A stretch of DNA of 64,000 bases from DSPP01 sp964607165 (GCA_964607165.1 CAZSIT010000003.1:1-64000), one strand, 5' to 3'; positions 17,987-26,741 are shown, counted from the stretch's first letter. Numbers and translations: made by a program. The notes: a model not told the origin generated them from the letters alone.

Positions 17987-18378
17987 TTGTTGAACTTTCG
18001 CTGCGCTCGCAAAAACGAACCGAGTTAATGGATGTTACCTCTCAAATAGAGAAAGCTTTGCCTAAATCCGGTTCCGGTTTCTGCCGATTTTTTGTTCCCC
18101 ATACAACAGCCGGAGTTATCATCAACGAAAATGCCGACCCTTCTGTAGCCCTCGATATTTCTGATTGCCTTTCCAAGCTGGTTCCACACCGGCAGGAGTG
18201 GAAACATCAGGAAGGAAATGCGGATTCTCACGTCAAAGCGGCTTTAGTCGGAACCACCACCGGCGCGCCGTATTCCGACGGCAAGCTGCTTTTGGGGCGC
18301 TGGCAGGGGGTTTTCTTTTGCGAATTTGATGGGCCGAGAAGCCGGCGATTGGTTTTGCACATCAGCCCTGACAAGTAA
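17983..18378 (+). CDS. YjbQ/UPF0047 family protein (secondary thiamine-phosphate synthase-like)
   Basis: 131 residues from TTG 17983 (TTGA overlaps the ftsY stop). The conserved family block FFVPHTTAGVIINENADPSV with its His, and the C-terminal GRWQGVFFCEFDGPRSRR, are present. Some members show weak thiamine-phosphate synthase activity, but the physiological role is unsettled. It is translationally coupled to ftsY and followed with no gap by rlmH. Confidence 0.85.
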   Translation: MIVELSLRSQKRTELMDVTSQIEKALPKSGSGFCRFFVPHTTAGVIINENADPSVALDISDCLSKLVPHRQEWKHQEGNADSHVKAALVGTTTGAPYSDGKLLLGRWQGVFFCEFDGPRSRRLVLHISPDK

Positions 18379-18819
18379 TTGGGCCCGAAGATTCTTTTTT
18401 TATTTGCCGGGAGGGCTAAAGAGAAGTGGGTGGAGGAGGGTTGCCGGCATTATATCAAGTTACTTTCCGGTTTTGCTCAAGTTGAAGTCAAAGAGTTTCC
18501 CGAGTCTTCCAAAGAACTCCAGAAACTGAACGATAAAATTCCGGAGGGAAGTTTTAAGGTTATTCTCGATGCCGGCAGCAAAAGTTTTTCTTCCGAATCG
18601 CTCGCCGAATTTCTAAAACAAAAACAGAATCATGGCAATTCCCGTTTTTGTTTTGTAGTCGGCGGTTCGGAGGGATTGCCGGAGGACTTTAAAAAGAAGG
18701 CTGACCTTTTATGGTCATTTTCGCCGCTCACTTTTCCTCACCATCTCGTTCGGGTAATGCTTTTGGAACAGGTATATCGAGCCTTTTCGATTCTGGGCGG
18801 GCGGAAGTACCACAAGTAA
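18379..18819 (+). CDS. rlmH: 23S rRNA (pseudouridine1915-N3)-methyltransferase RlmH
   Basis: 146 residues from TTG 18379, directly after the yjbQ stop. SPOUT-type motifs VVGGSEGLP and the conserved C-terminus LTFPHHLVRVMLLEQVYRAF...YHK are intact. It methylates pseudouridine 1915 of 23S rRNA on assembled 70S ribosomes. It is the last gene of the dtd-rlmH run. Confidence 0.93.
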   Translation: MGPKILFLFAGRAKEKWVEEGCRHYIKLLSGFAQVEVKEFPESSKELQKLNDKIPEGSFKVILDAGSKSFSSESLAEFLKQKQNHGNSRFCFVVGGSEGLPEDFKKKADLLWSFSPLTFPHHLVRVMLLEQVYRAFSILGGRKYHK

Positions 18820-18828
18820 ATTGCTTAG

Positions 18829-18858
18829 TCGGAACGTGGAGCTTCCGATCAACTTTTT
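18829..18858 (+). terminator. Possible terminator after rlmH
   Basis: TCGGAA (18829-18834), 8-nt loop, TTCCGA (18843-18848), then a run of five T at 18854-18858. The stem is short. Confidence 0.35.
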
Positions 18859-18860
18859 GA

Positions 18861-18895
18861 GGTCGGGAGCAAAACTCCCTCACAACGGGTGGTAA
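18861..18895. repeat. Family C palindrome copy
   Basis: GTCGGGAGCAAAACTCCCTC followed by ACAACG, as at 2890-2914 and 5952-6000. It lies between the convergent rlmH and sulfatase genes; the rest of 18896-19017 holds no recognisable feature. Confidence 0.5.
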
Positions 18896-19017
18896 ATGAT
18901 TTACGATCATTTAGCGGTTTTGTCTTCCTGAAATGTTCCCAAAACGTTTTCCCTAAAACGTTCCTTCGCTCCCAGCTTTTTTACCCGAGGTGTGCCGGAA
19001 TAATCTGCCATAGATTT

Positions 19018-20352
19018 TTATTTGGGCCTCGGCAGCATCTGCGATTCCCACTTTTGAAATTCGGCCTGGAGTTGTGCCAAAACCTCCGGTAACGTTTCTT
19101 TTAAGTCCACTTTTTCCCCGGGGTCGCTTAAAAGGTCGAACAGATATTCCTTATCTCCATCTTTCAGATACTTCCATTTTCCGCTGCGCACCGCATCCTG
19201 CTTACGGGTGCGCCAAAAGAGCGTTCGATTATAGCTGGGTTGAGACCCTTTGATAACTGGAAGCAGGTCTTGTCCATCTAAGGGGTAGTTTGGGTCGGCT
19301 TGGGTTTCCGTCACCGAAAGTATCATAGCAGTCCAGTCCATCGTCATAACGGTTTGGTCGGTCAAGCGGCCGGGTGGGATGGTGCCGGGCCAGCGGACGA
19401 TTGCTGGAACCCGCAATCCACCTTCCCAGAGCACGCCTTTTCGCGCTGAAAAAGGCCAATTGTAAGAAAAACGCTCACCGCCGTTGTCGCTGGTAAATAT
19501 GACCAGCGTGTTGCGGTCAAGATTGGCTTTGCCGAGCGTTTTCATCACCGTCCCAACTCCTTCGTCTAAACTCTTCATCATTGCCGCATAGATTTTGAGC
19601 GAGCCTCCGGCTGCAAAGTTGTCTTTCGATCTGCCACTGACTTCTTCATCTTTTGGCCCTTCCCAGGGCAAATGGGGTGCGGTGTAATGCAGGCTGAGAT
19701 AAAACGGACGGTCGTGACGGCGTGAAATAAACTTAACCGCACGGTCGGTCAGAAGTTCAGTAATGTAGCCGGTGCGCTCCACCGGTGAAAGATTTTCGTA
19801 CAGGTCCAGTTTTCCGGATCTATCCTTATGGGTAAAGTAGTCGACTCCGCCGCTTAGAATGCCAAAGAACTCATCAAAACCGTGTTGATTCGGACCATAT
19901 TCGGGAAGGAAGCCTAAGTGCCACTTTCCAATCAGGGCAGTTTCGTAGCCATTATTCTTGAGGAGCGAAGCAGCCGTAGGATGATCCGGGGGCAGACCCA
20001 CGCTGTTGTTTCCATAGTTTAGCGGCTCCTCCAGACCGATGGGCAGCCGGGCGGGATAACGGCCGGTTATGAAGGCACAGCGCGTTGGGGTGCAAACAGG
20101 CCCGGCTGCATAAGCCCGTGTGAATCGAACGCCCTGTCTGGCCAGTTTGTCCAAAAAGGGGGTTTGATAGTCAGGCCGTCCGTAACAACTTAAATCGCCG
20201 TAACCGAGATCGTCGGCTAAAATGAAAAGAACATTGGGCCGTTTTTTGGCCGAATAAATATTTCTTGGTAATCCGGCCAAAGCGGCCGTGCCCGCTATTG
20301 TGGCAATTACAAACTCGCGGCGGGTCAGCAGCTTTATTTTGTATGTTTCCAT
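19018..20352 (-). CDS. Sulfatase (arylsulfatase A type), probably Tat-exported
   Basis: 444 residues from ATG 20352 (GGAGGG upstream). A twin-arginine-like signal (LTRREFVIATIAGTAALAG) precedes the mature chain. The metal site starts at LADDLGYGD; the sulfatase signature CTPTR begins at Cys87, the residue converted to formylglycine by a maturase encoded elsewhere. Further conserved parts are GKWHLG, FTSDNGGE and LDGQDLLPV. It cleaves sulfate esters, perhaps from polysaccharides, outside the cytoplasm. No carbohydrate-utilisation neighbours are present. Confidence 0.9.
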   Translation of the reverse strand: METYKIKLLTRREFVIATIAGTAALAGLPRNIYSAKKRPNVLFILADDLGYGDLSCYGRPDYQTPFLDKLARQGVRFTRAYAAGPVCTPTRCAFITGRYPARLPIGLEEPLNYGNNSVGLPPDHPTAASLLKNNGYETALIGKWHLGFLPEYGPNQHGFDEFFGILSGGVDYFTHKDRSGKLDLYENLSPVERTGYITELLTDRAVKFISRRHDRPFYLSLHYTAPHLPWEGPKDEEVSGRSKDNFAAGGSLKIYAAMMKSLDEGVGTVMKTLGKANLDRNTLVIFTSDNGGERFSYNWPFSARKGVLWEGGLRVPAIVRWPGTIPPGRLTDQTVMTMDWTAMILSVTETQADPNYPLDGQDLLPVIKGSQPSYNRTLFWRTRKQDAVRSGKWKYLKDGDKEYLFDLLSDPGEKVDLKETLPEVLAQLQAEFQKWESQMLPRPK

Positions 20353-20390
20353 TTGACTCCCTCCATTGTTAGCGCATTGAAGCCGTTTTG

Positions 20391-20756
20391 TTATTTGGCG
20401 GCCGGGTCGTTCTGGCTGATGCCGAAAACACTGCCTTCAGTATCCTGGCAGTAGATCAGGTAGCCGATTCCAGGGATTGTCATCTTTGGAACAACTACCT
20501 TTCCGCCTGCGGCGGTTATTTTGGCTGCGAAGTCGTCCACCGCTGGAACGTCGACGGTGTTGACGTGGCCGACCGGGCCTTTGCGTTTGAACAACCCGCC
20601 GTTGATGCCGGGCTTGTCGTTCGGGCCGGTATTCACCAACCAGTATTCTTCCGGGCCGTTCCATTTGGTGAATTGCCAGCCGAAGACAGCCTGGTAAAAC
20701 TTGAGCGCACGGTCACAGTCATCAGCACTTATTTCAAAGTGGATTACACGGGGCAT
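20391..20756 (-). CDS. VOC-superfamily (glyoxalase-like) protein
   Basis: 121 residues from ATG 20756 with AAAGGAT upstream. It has the vicinal-oxygen-chelate fold pattern: VIHFEISADDCDRALKFYQAVFGW at the start, GHVNTVDVPAVDDFAAKITAAGG in the middle and IYCQDTEGSVFGI at the end. These small proteins bind metals or small molecules; substrate unknown. It begins a minus-strand run of small stress- or repair-like genes. Confidence 0.8.
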   Translation of the reverse strand: MPRVIHFEISADDCDRALKFYQAVFGWQFTKWNGPEEYWLVNTGPNDKPGINGGLFKRKGPVGHVNTVDVPAVDDFAAKITAAGGKVVVPKMTIPGIGYLIYCQDTEGSVFGISQNDPAAK

Positions 20757-20807
20757 TTTGTTATCCTTTCAATTTATGCTTGTTTGCGGTTTAGGAAAAG
20801 CCGTTTA

Positions 20808-21371
20808 TTACTTCCATCCCATTCTTTCCCGCAAGAAAACGATATGGGCGGTATGGTGCTTGCCATGCCAGGCGTAGAAGGCCAGGATTTGTTCCAAGCG
20901 GAATAGTTTTCCTTCATACTCCGGGTGGCGGAAACCGCGCTTGAAATCGGACGGGCTCATCGAACGCAAAAGAGCCAGCCAGCGTTCGTGAATTGCGTCC
21001 AAAAGCGAAAGGGAGACCTCAATTGGAACAGTCTTAGAATCAGGGAGTTCGGCCCATTTAGTCTGGTCGTACGGCTTGATAGTTGGTTCATCCTCGGTCA
21101 GCGCCAGTTTAAAGCGGGCGTAGGCATTGAAATGGCTGTCCGGGACGTGGTGGATGACTTGTTTGACCGTCCAGCCGTCGGGGCGATAGGGGGTATCGAG
21201 CTGTTCTTCCGAAAGTCCTTTAACCGCCGTTCGTAGAGCAGTGGGGGCTTTTGAAATCTCCTCAATCATTCTTTTGCGTTCGGATTCGCTGACCGTTTCC
21301 GGCCAGATGAATTTGCCGATGGGGTAGCGGAGGTCTTCCCTTCGGCTGGGCTCAGGGTTTTCAACGGGCAT
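20808..21371 (-). CDS. YfiT/BstA-like DinB-superfamily protein (putative thiol transferase)
   Basis: 187 residues. The conserved core begins DLRYPIGKF and contains HHVPDSHFNAYARF and AWHGKHHTAHIVFLRERMGW, whose His residues form the DinB-type metal site. The match is to YfiT/BstA, known as a bacillithiol S-transferase in Bacillus; the thiol used here is unknown. The first dozen residues (PVENPEPSRRE) are encoded by a family-B palindromic repeat (21338-21357) placed between start codon and core. An SD (AAGGAA) before ATG 21371 supports translation through it. Confidence 0.8.
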   Translation of the reverse strand: MPVENPEPSRREDLRYPIGKFIWPETVSESERKRMIEEISKAPTALRTAVKGLSEEQLDTPYRPDGWTVKQVIHHVPDSHFNAYARFKLALTEDEPTIKPYDQTKWAELPDSKTVPIEVSLSLLDAIHERWLALLRSMSPSDFKRGFRHPEYEGKLFRLEQILAFYAWHGKHHTAHIVFLRERMGWK

Positions 21372-21397
21372 CTTGTTTCCTTTCGGGGGCGAAAGAT

Positions 21398-21952
21398 TTA
21401 AGGTTCTAATGTTTTTTTCAGTTTTTCGAGAGCTTTCTCCCAGTAGGCCTGCTTTTGCTTGGCCTCCGTAGCTTTAGATAGTTTCAAATGTTGAATGACA
21501 ATCTGGCTTTTGCCGTCTCCTTTGGGATAAAAATTTACGGACAGAAGAGTTTTGCCGTCCGGCCAGGTGACGCGCATAGATTTGGGAGAGGTGGCTTTGC
21601 GAATCACTATGCCTTTTTCCGGCAGCCAGCGGGAGCGGGTTTTATCGTTTTTGAAAGCGTCAAACAGCGTTTTAATTGGCACAGCAATGGTCTTGCTGCG
21701 GCTGATTTCGTACCCCTGCGGAGTTTCGTGTTTCTGTCGCATTCCGCGCGCTTGCTCGTAGCCGACCGCTACCATCTGGCACCACCAGCCGGGGACGCCG
21801 AGCTTGTCGTGCAAGTAGGTGGCGATTTGGGTGTGATTCATCTTCTTGGCTCCGGCGTTATCTAAAACTTTAAGCCATTCGGCCCAGCCCTTGCCGGTTT
21901 TGGCTTTTACCGCATCCGAGCTGATGCCGGCGATTTTGTCGTTTTTTTTCAA
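21398..21952 (-). CDS. DUF4287 plus SRPBCC domain protein
   Basis: 184 residues. Residues about 12-75 match DUF4287 (GKGWAEWLKVLDNAGAKK, HTQIATYLHDKLG, WWCQMVAVGYEQARG). Residues about 85-180 look like an SRPBCC/AHSA1 hydrophobic-ligand fold (ISRSKTIAVPIKTLFDAF, MRVTWPDGKTLLSVNF, WEKALEKLKKTL). Function unknown. It is coupled to the upstream gene by a four-base overlap at 21949-21952. Confidence 0.7.
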   Translation of the reverse strand: MKKNDKIAGISSDAVKAKTGKGWAEWLKVLDNAGAKKMNHTQIATYLHDKLGVPGWWCQMVAVGYEQARGMRQKHETPQGYEISRSKTIAVPIKTLFDAFKNDKTRSRWLPEKGIVIRKATSPKSMRVTWPDGKTLLSVNFYPKGDGKSQIVIQHLKLSKATEAKQKQAYWEKALEKLKKTLEP

Positions 21953-22560
21953 TTTTGCCAGCCCATCAGGCGGTTGATTAAAGCAACCGCCGGTGGGTCA
22001 TCGGGAAAAAGCACCGGCAGCTCTTCGGTGCGCACGGTTTTGCTTCCGACCCGTTTAACCTTGGCTTTCACCGGGCAGCCGCAGGCGCTGTAAATAAAGG
22101 TTACCTCCCGTTCGACCCCATCCGGCCAGAAGGAATCGACCGGTGAGTTCAACTCCCTCAACGTGGCGGTCAAAATCGAACTCGGATTTTTGGAGCCGTC
22201 CACAAAATAGGTTTGGCCTTTGCCGTCGTCCACCAGAATGGTCAAGCTCTTGCCGGAAAAGCCGGAGGCAGGTTTTGTAGCCGGGACAATCTCGCTGTGC
22301 CAGAGAATTTTTCCGGTGCGCTTGAAAACCACCGCTCCGTAACCGACCTTTTCGGTGCTGACATGCATAGAGATATGCAGTTTTCCGTTCGGCATTTTCA
22401 TCCCGTAGGCATCGATGATGGCAAACGCCCGTCCCACTCCGTCGGCCGGCCGGTGCACCCGTTCAATGTCCTGCAGCGCCTCGGCAATGGATGGAACTTT
22501 TCCCCCGTAATCCAGCTCTTCGGTAACCATAATTGCCTGGTTGATTTCCATTTTCATCAT
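21949..22560 (-). CDS. Hypothetical protein next to the assembly gap
   Basis: 203 residues if it starts at ATG 22560, only two bases from the N run, so the true start could lie in the gap. No signal peptide or membrane helix. Visible features are GVGRAFAIIDAYGMKMPNGKLHISMHVSTEK and a C-terminal FIYSACGCPVKAKVKRVG, reminiscent of a small metal- or ligand-binding beta-protein. I do not recognise the family. Confidence 0.55.
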   Translation of the reverse strand: MMKMEINQAIMVTEELDYGGKVPSIAEALQDIERVHRPADGVGRAFAIIDAYGMKMPNGKLHISMHVSTEKVGYGAVVFKRTGKILWHSEIVPATKPASGFSGKSLTILVDDGKGQTYFVDGSKNPSSILTATLRELNSPVDSFWPDGVEREVTFIYSACGCPVKAKVKRVGSKTVRTEELPVLFPDDPPAVALINRLMGWQN

Positions 22561-22562
22561 CC

Positions 22563-22662
22563 NNNNNNNNNNNNNNNNNNNNNNNNNNNNNNNNNNNNNN
22601 NNNNNNNNNNNNNNNNNNNNNNNNNNNNNNNNNNNNNNNNNNNNNNNNNNNNNNNNNNNNNN
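22563..22662. other. Assembly gap (100 N)
   Basis: A run of exactly 100 undetermined bases, the usual scaffold placeholder, so the true distance is unknown. It truncates the 3' end of the methyltransferase gene and may hide other genes. Confidence 0.98.
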
Positions 22663-23213
22663 AAGTTTTTAAGCACTTCGTATTGGCTTCCATTATCCAA
22701 CGTTCGCAATTGATAGGTGTTGCCTTCCTTGTCTCTTCGGTGAACGGCCGTGCTGCTTCCCTCGACGTAGTTGTTGTCCACAAAGACCACCCATGTTCCG
22801 GGAGAAAGAGCGCTGTGAAACCCCGTCAAAAAATCTCGAAGCTGCGGTTTCTTGATATGCGACCACCAGAAGGCAGACAGGCCGGCGTTGAACTTTTCGG
22901 GAAACGAGTTGAGTTTAAAGGCGTCCCGCTTTTCAAAGCGGACTTTTGTATCCCCGGAGTCCTTTGAGCGCGCAATTTCCAAAACTTCCTCGTTAATATC
23001 TGTCGCGGTTATCGAATTTGCGGTTTTGGCAGCGACCTCTGTCCAATAGCCGGTGCCGCAGGCCACTTCCAGAACATCGCGGCCATTTAATATTTCCTGC
23101 AAGAGTGAGCGCAGGGCGGCGAGGTCTTTCTGCCGTTCCGGTTTTTGATAAATTTGTTCGTATTCCGCTGCCCGTTTGGCGTAGTAATCGATTAAGTTTG
23201 CTTCCGGATTCAT
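22663..23213 (-). CDS. Class I SAM-dependent methyltransferase (3' end lost in gap)
   Basis: About 183 residues are visible from ATG 23213; the C-terminus runs into the N stretch. SAM-binding motif I is DVLEVACGTGYWTEVAAK, followed by ITATDINEEVLEIA and FWWSHIKKPQLRDFLTGF. The N-terminus DYYAKRAAEYEQIYQKPERQ is typical of small-molecule methyltransferases of the UbiE/Methyltransf_25 type. The substrate cannot be predicted. Its start overlaps the stop of the UDG gene upstream. Confidence 0.75.
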
Positions 23214-23908
23214 ATAGCTTGATTCAGCAGGTTTTTAGCTTTTTGAAAGATGGATTCAAACATCGGTCGGGTTAGTCTACCGGTGAAGGTATTCTGTTGG
23301 CTGGGATGATAGGAGCCGATGAGTAAGAGGTTGGGTGCAATCGGCGCCACGACCCCGTGGCCAAAGGCCGGTTTATTTTTGAGCGAAGTCATTTGCAGCT
23401 CTTTTAGTGCACGAAAAACCGTGTTGAAGGCTATTTTGCCCAAGCCGACGATTACACGAACCGATTTCAAAAGCCGAAGTTCCTCCAAGAAATACGGGTG
23501 ACAATTTTGCAACTCTTTCGGGGTCGGTTTATTCTGCGGCGGAGCGCAGCGCACAACGGCAGTGATGTAGCAGTCCTTCAACTTCAGCCCGTCATCGCGG
23601 GTAAAGGAAGTGGGCTGGTTGGCAAAGCCAAACTTGTGAAGAGTGGGATAAAGGAGCGAGCCGCTTTTGTCGCTCGTGAACATCCTCCCCGTCCGGTTGG
23701 CGCCGTGAGCCGCGGGTGCAAGTCCGACGATTAACAACCGGGCATTTGGGTCGCCAAAGCTGGGGACCGGTTTGCCCCAGTAATCCCATTCATGAAAGCG
23801 TTTTACTTTTTCTTTGGCAATCTTTTCTCTCCAGCGCACCAGTCGAGAGCATTTTCGGCAGGTGATAACCGTTTGCTGCAGCGCATCGAGAGAAATCGCC
23901 TGGTTCAC
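23210..23908 (-). CDS. Uracil-DNA glycosylase family 5 (UdgB type)
   Basis: 232 residues. Four cysteines suited to a 4Fe-4S cluster occur as CRKCSRL near the N-terminus and Cys pairs in VVRCAPP and LQNCHPYF. The family-5 signatures GLAPAAHGANRTGRMFTSD and GSYHPSQQNTFTGRLT are intact. It removes uracil and some other deaminated bases from DNA. A second, family-4 UDG is encoded at 37702-38448, so the genome has two iron-sulfur UDG types. Confidence 0.88.
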   Translation of the reverse strand: MNQAISLDALQQTVITCRKCSRLVRWREKIAKEKVKRFHEWDYWGKPVPSFGDPNARLLIVGLAPAAHGANRTGRMFTSDKSGSLLYPTLHKFGFANQPTSFTRDDGLKLKDCYITAVVRCAPPQNKPTPKELQNCHPYFLEELRLLKSVRVIVGLGKIAFNTVFRALKELQMTSLKNKPAFGHGVVAPIAPNLLLIGSYHPSQQNTFTGRLTRPMFESIFQKAKNLLNQAI

Positions 23909-24366
23909 GTGAAAGCTTTTTTCAGCACCGCAATTTGTCCGGCATGGTAGAGGTCGTGCTGGATTACGCCGTGCAAGAGTTGGTAAACCGAGGACTTTGG
24001 CTCTTTAAGGATTTTGTCTAAATCGGCGTCGGAGAGACGGGAGATGACCTCGCGCAATTCCATATGGCCTTTTTCCAAAGCATCCAAGGTTTTTTCCCAG
24101 GCCGGGTCACCGGTGTTTTTTATTCCAGGCCAGTTCTGTTCGTCCGAGACGTCATAAGATTCGCCTCTCACCCATCTTTTGACGGCGTCTTCCCAGGCGG
24201 CAATATGCAGCACAAGTTCCCAAATGCTGTGAGCATTGGATATTGGCTTGGACGCTGCTTGCGCGGCGGTTACACCGGCCAAAACTTCTTTGACGGAAGG
24301 GCCGTGCCAGGCGTGGCCTTCGAAGGCGCGTTTAAGCTGGTCGGATATGCGTTCGATTTCGGTCAT
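23905..24366 (-). CDS. DinB-family protein
   Basis: 153 residues from ATG 24366 (AGGAG 7 nt upstream; the longer frame to 24426 would cross a palindromic repeat). The DinB four-helix fold is shown by IWELVLHIAAWEDAVKRW and VIQHDLYHAGQIAVLKKAF, whose histidines make the metal site. The enzymatic role is unknown. It overlaps the UDG start by four bases, so the two are translationally coupled. Confidence 0.8.
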   Translation of the reverse strand: MTEIERISDQLKRAFEGHAWHGPSVKEVLAGVTAAQAASKPISNAHSIWELVLHIAAWEDAVKRWVRGESYDVSDEQNWPGIKNTGDPAWEKTLDALEKGHMELREVISRLSDADLDKILKEPKSSVYQLLHGVIQHDLYHAGQIAVLKKAFT

Positions 24367-24393
24367 ACTTTTGTTCTCCTGCGTGAAGTTATA

Positions 24394-24444
24394 TCGTAGG
24401 CCGGACTTCCAGTCCGGCGGCGGCACTGGAAGTGCCGCCTACGA
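24394..24444. repeat. 51-bp cruciform repeat
   Basis: The outer arms TCGTAGGC/GCCTACGA enclose two hairpins, CCGGACT-TCC-AGTCCGG and GGCACT-GGA-AGTGCC. It is a double-hairpin REP-like element in the short spacer between OsmC and DinB genes. Confidence 0.7.
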
Positions 24445-24473
24445 AAGAAAAGCCTACGAATAATTTAAGTTTT

Positions 24474-24899
24474 TCAATTTTCCAGTTTTGCATCCATTGT
24501 GATTTTGGTATTCAGAAGCCGCGAGATGGGGCAGCCGGCTTTGGCGGCGTTGGCGGCTTTTTCGAAGGCGGCTTTGTCGGTGCCGGGGATTTTGGCTACC
24601 GTTTCGAGATGGCTGGAGGTTACCGTCGGGCCGCCTTCCAGCATTTCCAAGGTTACCGTGGCGGTGGTGCTGATGCTCTGGGGGGTGATGTTGGCTTTTC
24701 CCAGTTCTGCGGAAAGGGCCATCGAAAAACAGCCGGCGTGAGCGGCGGCTATCAGTTCCTCCGGGTTGGTCCCTTTTTCGTTCTCAAAACGGGTGTGGAA
24801 GGAATAGGCGTTGTTCGAAAGCACGCCACTTTCGGTCGAAACCGTCCCTTTACCATCCTTCAATCCACCTTTCCAAACTGCTGATGCTTTGCGTATCAT
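24474..24899 (-). CDS. OsmC/Ohr-family peroxidase
   Basis: 141 residues with both reactive cysteines in context: AAHAGCFSMALSAEL and AKAGCPISRLL. Length and motif order fit the OsmC subgroup, thiol-dependent reduction of organic hydroperoxides in the cytosol. Its ATG overlaps the stop of the upstream small gene. Confidence 0.88.
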   Translation of the reverse strand: MIRKASAVWKGGLKDGKGTVSTESGVLSNNAYSFHTRFENEKGTNPEELIAAAHAGCFSMALSAELGKANITPQSISTTATVTLEMLEGGPTVTSSHLETVAKIPGTDKAAFEKAANAAKAGCPISRLLNTKITMDAKLEN

Positions 24900-25222
24900 T
24901 TTTTCCTCCTCTTTGCTTTTTTTCTTTGGATTCTTCTACCAGTAGTATAGAATGTAAAACCTTTTCCGGGTACGGGGGTAGTTCCAAAAGAAGCTAACTC
25001 AAATATTTCCTCAGTTTTTACTGGAATTGGATCGTTAGAGTTTTCAATCCATGGGGTTAACTCCTTCCAAACCGCTTGTACTGCTTTTCTTTCTGCGTCC
25101 AAAGGGTTTTTGGCTTCAATAAAACGGGTTGCGAAGCAACCCCCTTTGACAAGTTTTCCTTCGAATTTAAGTAAAAGATTTTTTCCGGGAAGGGGTAATC
25201 TGTACTTATTCCTTTTTGACAT
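24896..25222 (-). CDS. Small hypothetical basic protein
   Basis: 108 residues, starting MSKRNKYRLPLPGK and ending in a Lys/Arg cluster (GRRIQRKKAKRRKK). No signal peptide or membrane helix. The segment RFIEAKNPLDAERKAVQAVWKELTPWI looks helical. The basic tail hints at nucleic-acid contact, which is speculation. More AT-rich than neighbours and overlapping osmC by four bases. Family not recognised. Confidence 0.55.
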   Translation of the reverse strand: MSKRNKYRLPLPGKNLLLKFEGKLVKGGCFATRFIEAKNPLDAERKAVQAVWKELTPWIENSNDPIPVKTEEIFELASFGTTPVPGKGFTFYTTGRRIQRKKAKRRKK

Positions 25223-25257
25223 CGGTCAGGAATATAAGCGATAAAGTGGCTTTTGGG

Positions 25258-26145
25258 TTACTTCCTCGTTACCATCCAAACTCCCAACAAAATGATTGCC
25301 CCGCCTAAGAGGATGCCTAAAGTTATGCTTTCACCAAGAACCGCGGCGGCAACGATGACGGCGATGAGGGGTTCGACATACAAAAGCGCCCCGACCTGTG
25401 GGGCGGGAATGATTTTTAGGGCGTCGAACCAATAAATGTAAGCCAATCCGGAGCAGAAAATGCCCAAAAAGCTGATTGCCGTCCAGCCGGATATGGTAAG
25501 TTGGGTTATTTCACTCCATCCCGAATCGGCAAAGAATAGGGGAATGGAAAAAAGCCAGCCCGTGGTCATAACGTAGAACATCATTGTCGAGGCGGGGTGT
25601 TGTTTGAGCCCTTTACGGGATAAAACAGAAAAGACGGCCCAATTGGGGGCGCTGATTAAAATCAACAAATCTCCCCGTGTGCCGAAGCTTCCCTTAAAAA
25701 TGGAATTTAAATCACCCCGACTGACAACAAGCAGCACTCCTGCGGTTGCAATAGCTATTCCAAAAATTTGGCTCCAGCTTAAATGTTCTTTCAGGAAAAT
25801 CCAGCCGAGGACGGCGATAAAAATAGGCGCTGTGGCGACAATCCAGGCAGTTGTAGAAGCTTGCGCGGTTGTCAGCCCGTTGGACTGCAACCATTGGTGA
25901 AAGGTTATTCCAATAAAACCAATGAGGGAGAAGTAACCGAATTCTTTGAGCGGCGGAACAGAAAATTCCCTGCGAAACGTAATGACTGCACCCAAAATCA
26001 AAACGCCTATGGCGAAGCGGAGAGAGACGACGGTTATCGGAGCAACATCTTTCAGAGCAACTTTGGTGGCAATAAAAGAAGCACCCCAGACGGCCACGGA
26101 AAAAGTGGCTTTGAGGAAACCAATCGTCTTTTCGCGGGTGCTCAA
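25258..26145 (-). CDS. EamA/DMT-superfamily transporter
   Basis: 295 residues with ten hydrophobic helices and two EamA repeats. Diagnostic parts are ATFSVAVWGASFIATKVAL, STTAWIVATAPIFIAVLGW and, in the second half, GYLEP-like ALLYVEPLIAVIVAAAVLGE. Inner-membrane metabolite or drug exporter; substrate unknown. It starts at TTG 26145, since no ATG with an SD is in frame nearby. Confidence 0.85.
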   Translation of the reverse strand: MSTREKTIGFLKATFSVAVWGASFIATKVALKDVAPITVVSLRFAIGVLILGAVITFRREFSVPPLKEFGYFSLIGFIGITFHQWLQSNGLTTAQASTTAWIVATAPIFIAVLGWIFLKEHLSWSQIFGIAIATAGVLLVVSRGDLNSIFKGSFGTRGDLLILISAPNWAVFSVLSRKGLKQHPASTMMFYVMTTGWLFSIPLFFADSGWSEITQLTISGWTAISFLGIFCSGLAYIYWFDALKIIPAPQVGALLYVEPLIAVIVAAAVLGESITLGILLGGAIILLGVWMVTRK

Positions 26146-26164
26146 AAAAGGTCTTGTTTACTAT

Positions 26165-26641
26165 TTAGTCGCACCTGGCCCGTTTCATCGGGAAATCGAC
26201 GCCTCGTTCCTTCCCTTTGTTTTTCCCTTCGATACGCGCTACCAGCAAGTCGCCTTGAATGCGATAAATTATCCGCTGGGGAAAATCGTGTTCAGGATTT
26301 TCAAATATCAGTTCCGTTTCGGTAAATTTGACCAACTTAAAGGAGTCCTGTTGTTGACCGGATGGATTGGCGACGTAGTAGATTGCGCCGTTTTCTTGCC
26401 GTTGGATTCGTAAAAACTCATATTCCACCGTTTTGCCTTGCGCTACGGTGCGGCTCATCCCCAGCATTGAATTTCCCGCCGGTTTCATCCATTGTTCTTC
26501 GTAATGGCGAAGGGTGTCGCCGTTATCCCAGCAGCCGGAAAGCCAGAAGAGACTTTCAATAGCTGGTTTTTTTTCTTCAGACAAAGCCTTGAAAAGAGCC
26601 ATTGAGAATAAAATAAGCAAAAGCGGGGTTATTTTTTTCAT
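26165..26641 (-). CDS. Exported DUF6265-like protein
   Basis: 158 residues from ATG 26641, chosen for GGAGGAACG directly upstream. A signal peptide (KKITPLLLILFSMALFKALS) precedes a DUF6265-type domain: LFWLSGCWDN, YEEQWMKPAGNSMLGMSR, YEFLRIQ, FENPEHDFPQRIIYR. The fold is expected to be a small lipocalin-like beta barrel; function unknown. It is divergent from gatA. Confidence 0.7.
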   Translation of the reverse strand: MKKITPLLLILFSMALFKALSEEKKPAIESLFWLSGCWDNGDTLRHYEEQWMKPAGNSMLGMSRTVAQGKTVEYEFLRIQRQENGAIYYVANPSGQQQDSFKLVKFTETELIFENPEHDFPQRIIYRIQGDLLVARIEGKNKGKERGVDFPMKRARCD

Positions 26642-26741
26642 CGTTCCTCCATCTTCATTATGTTGAGCCGGAATATACATCTAAAGTCGGAATCCAAAAC
26701 AAATTACTTTCGGCTTGCCAAGCGGATAGAATTCTGTTTTT

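Noticed and set aside
23905..24426. Extended start of the DinB gene at 24426
   Set aside because: The extension crosses the cruciform repeat at 24394-24444; the SD before ATG 24366 decides the start.
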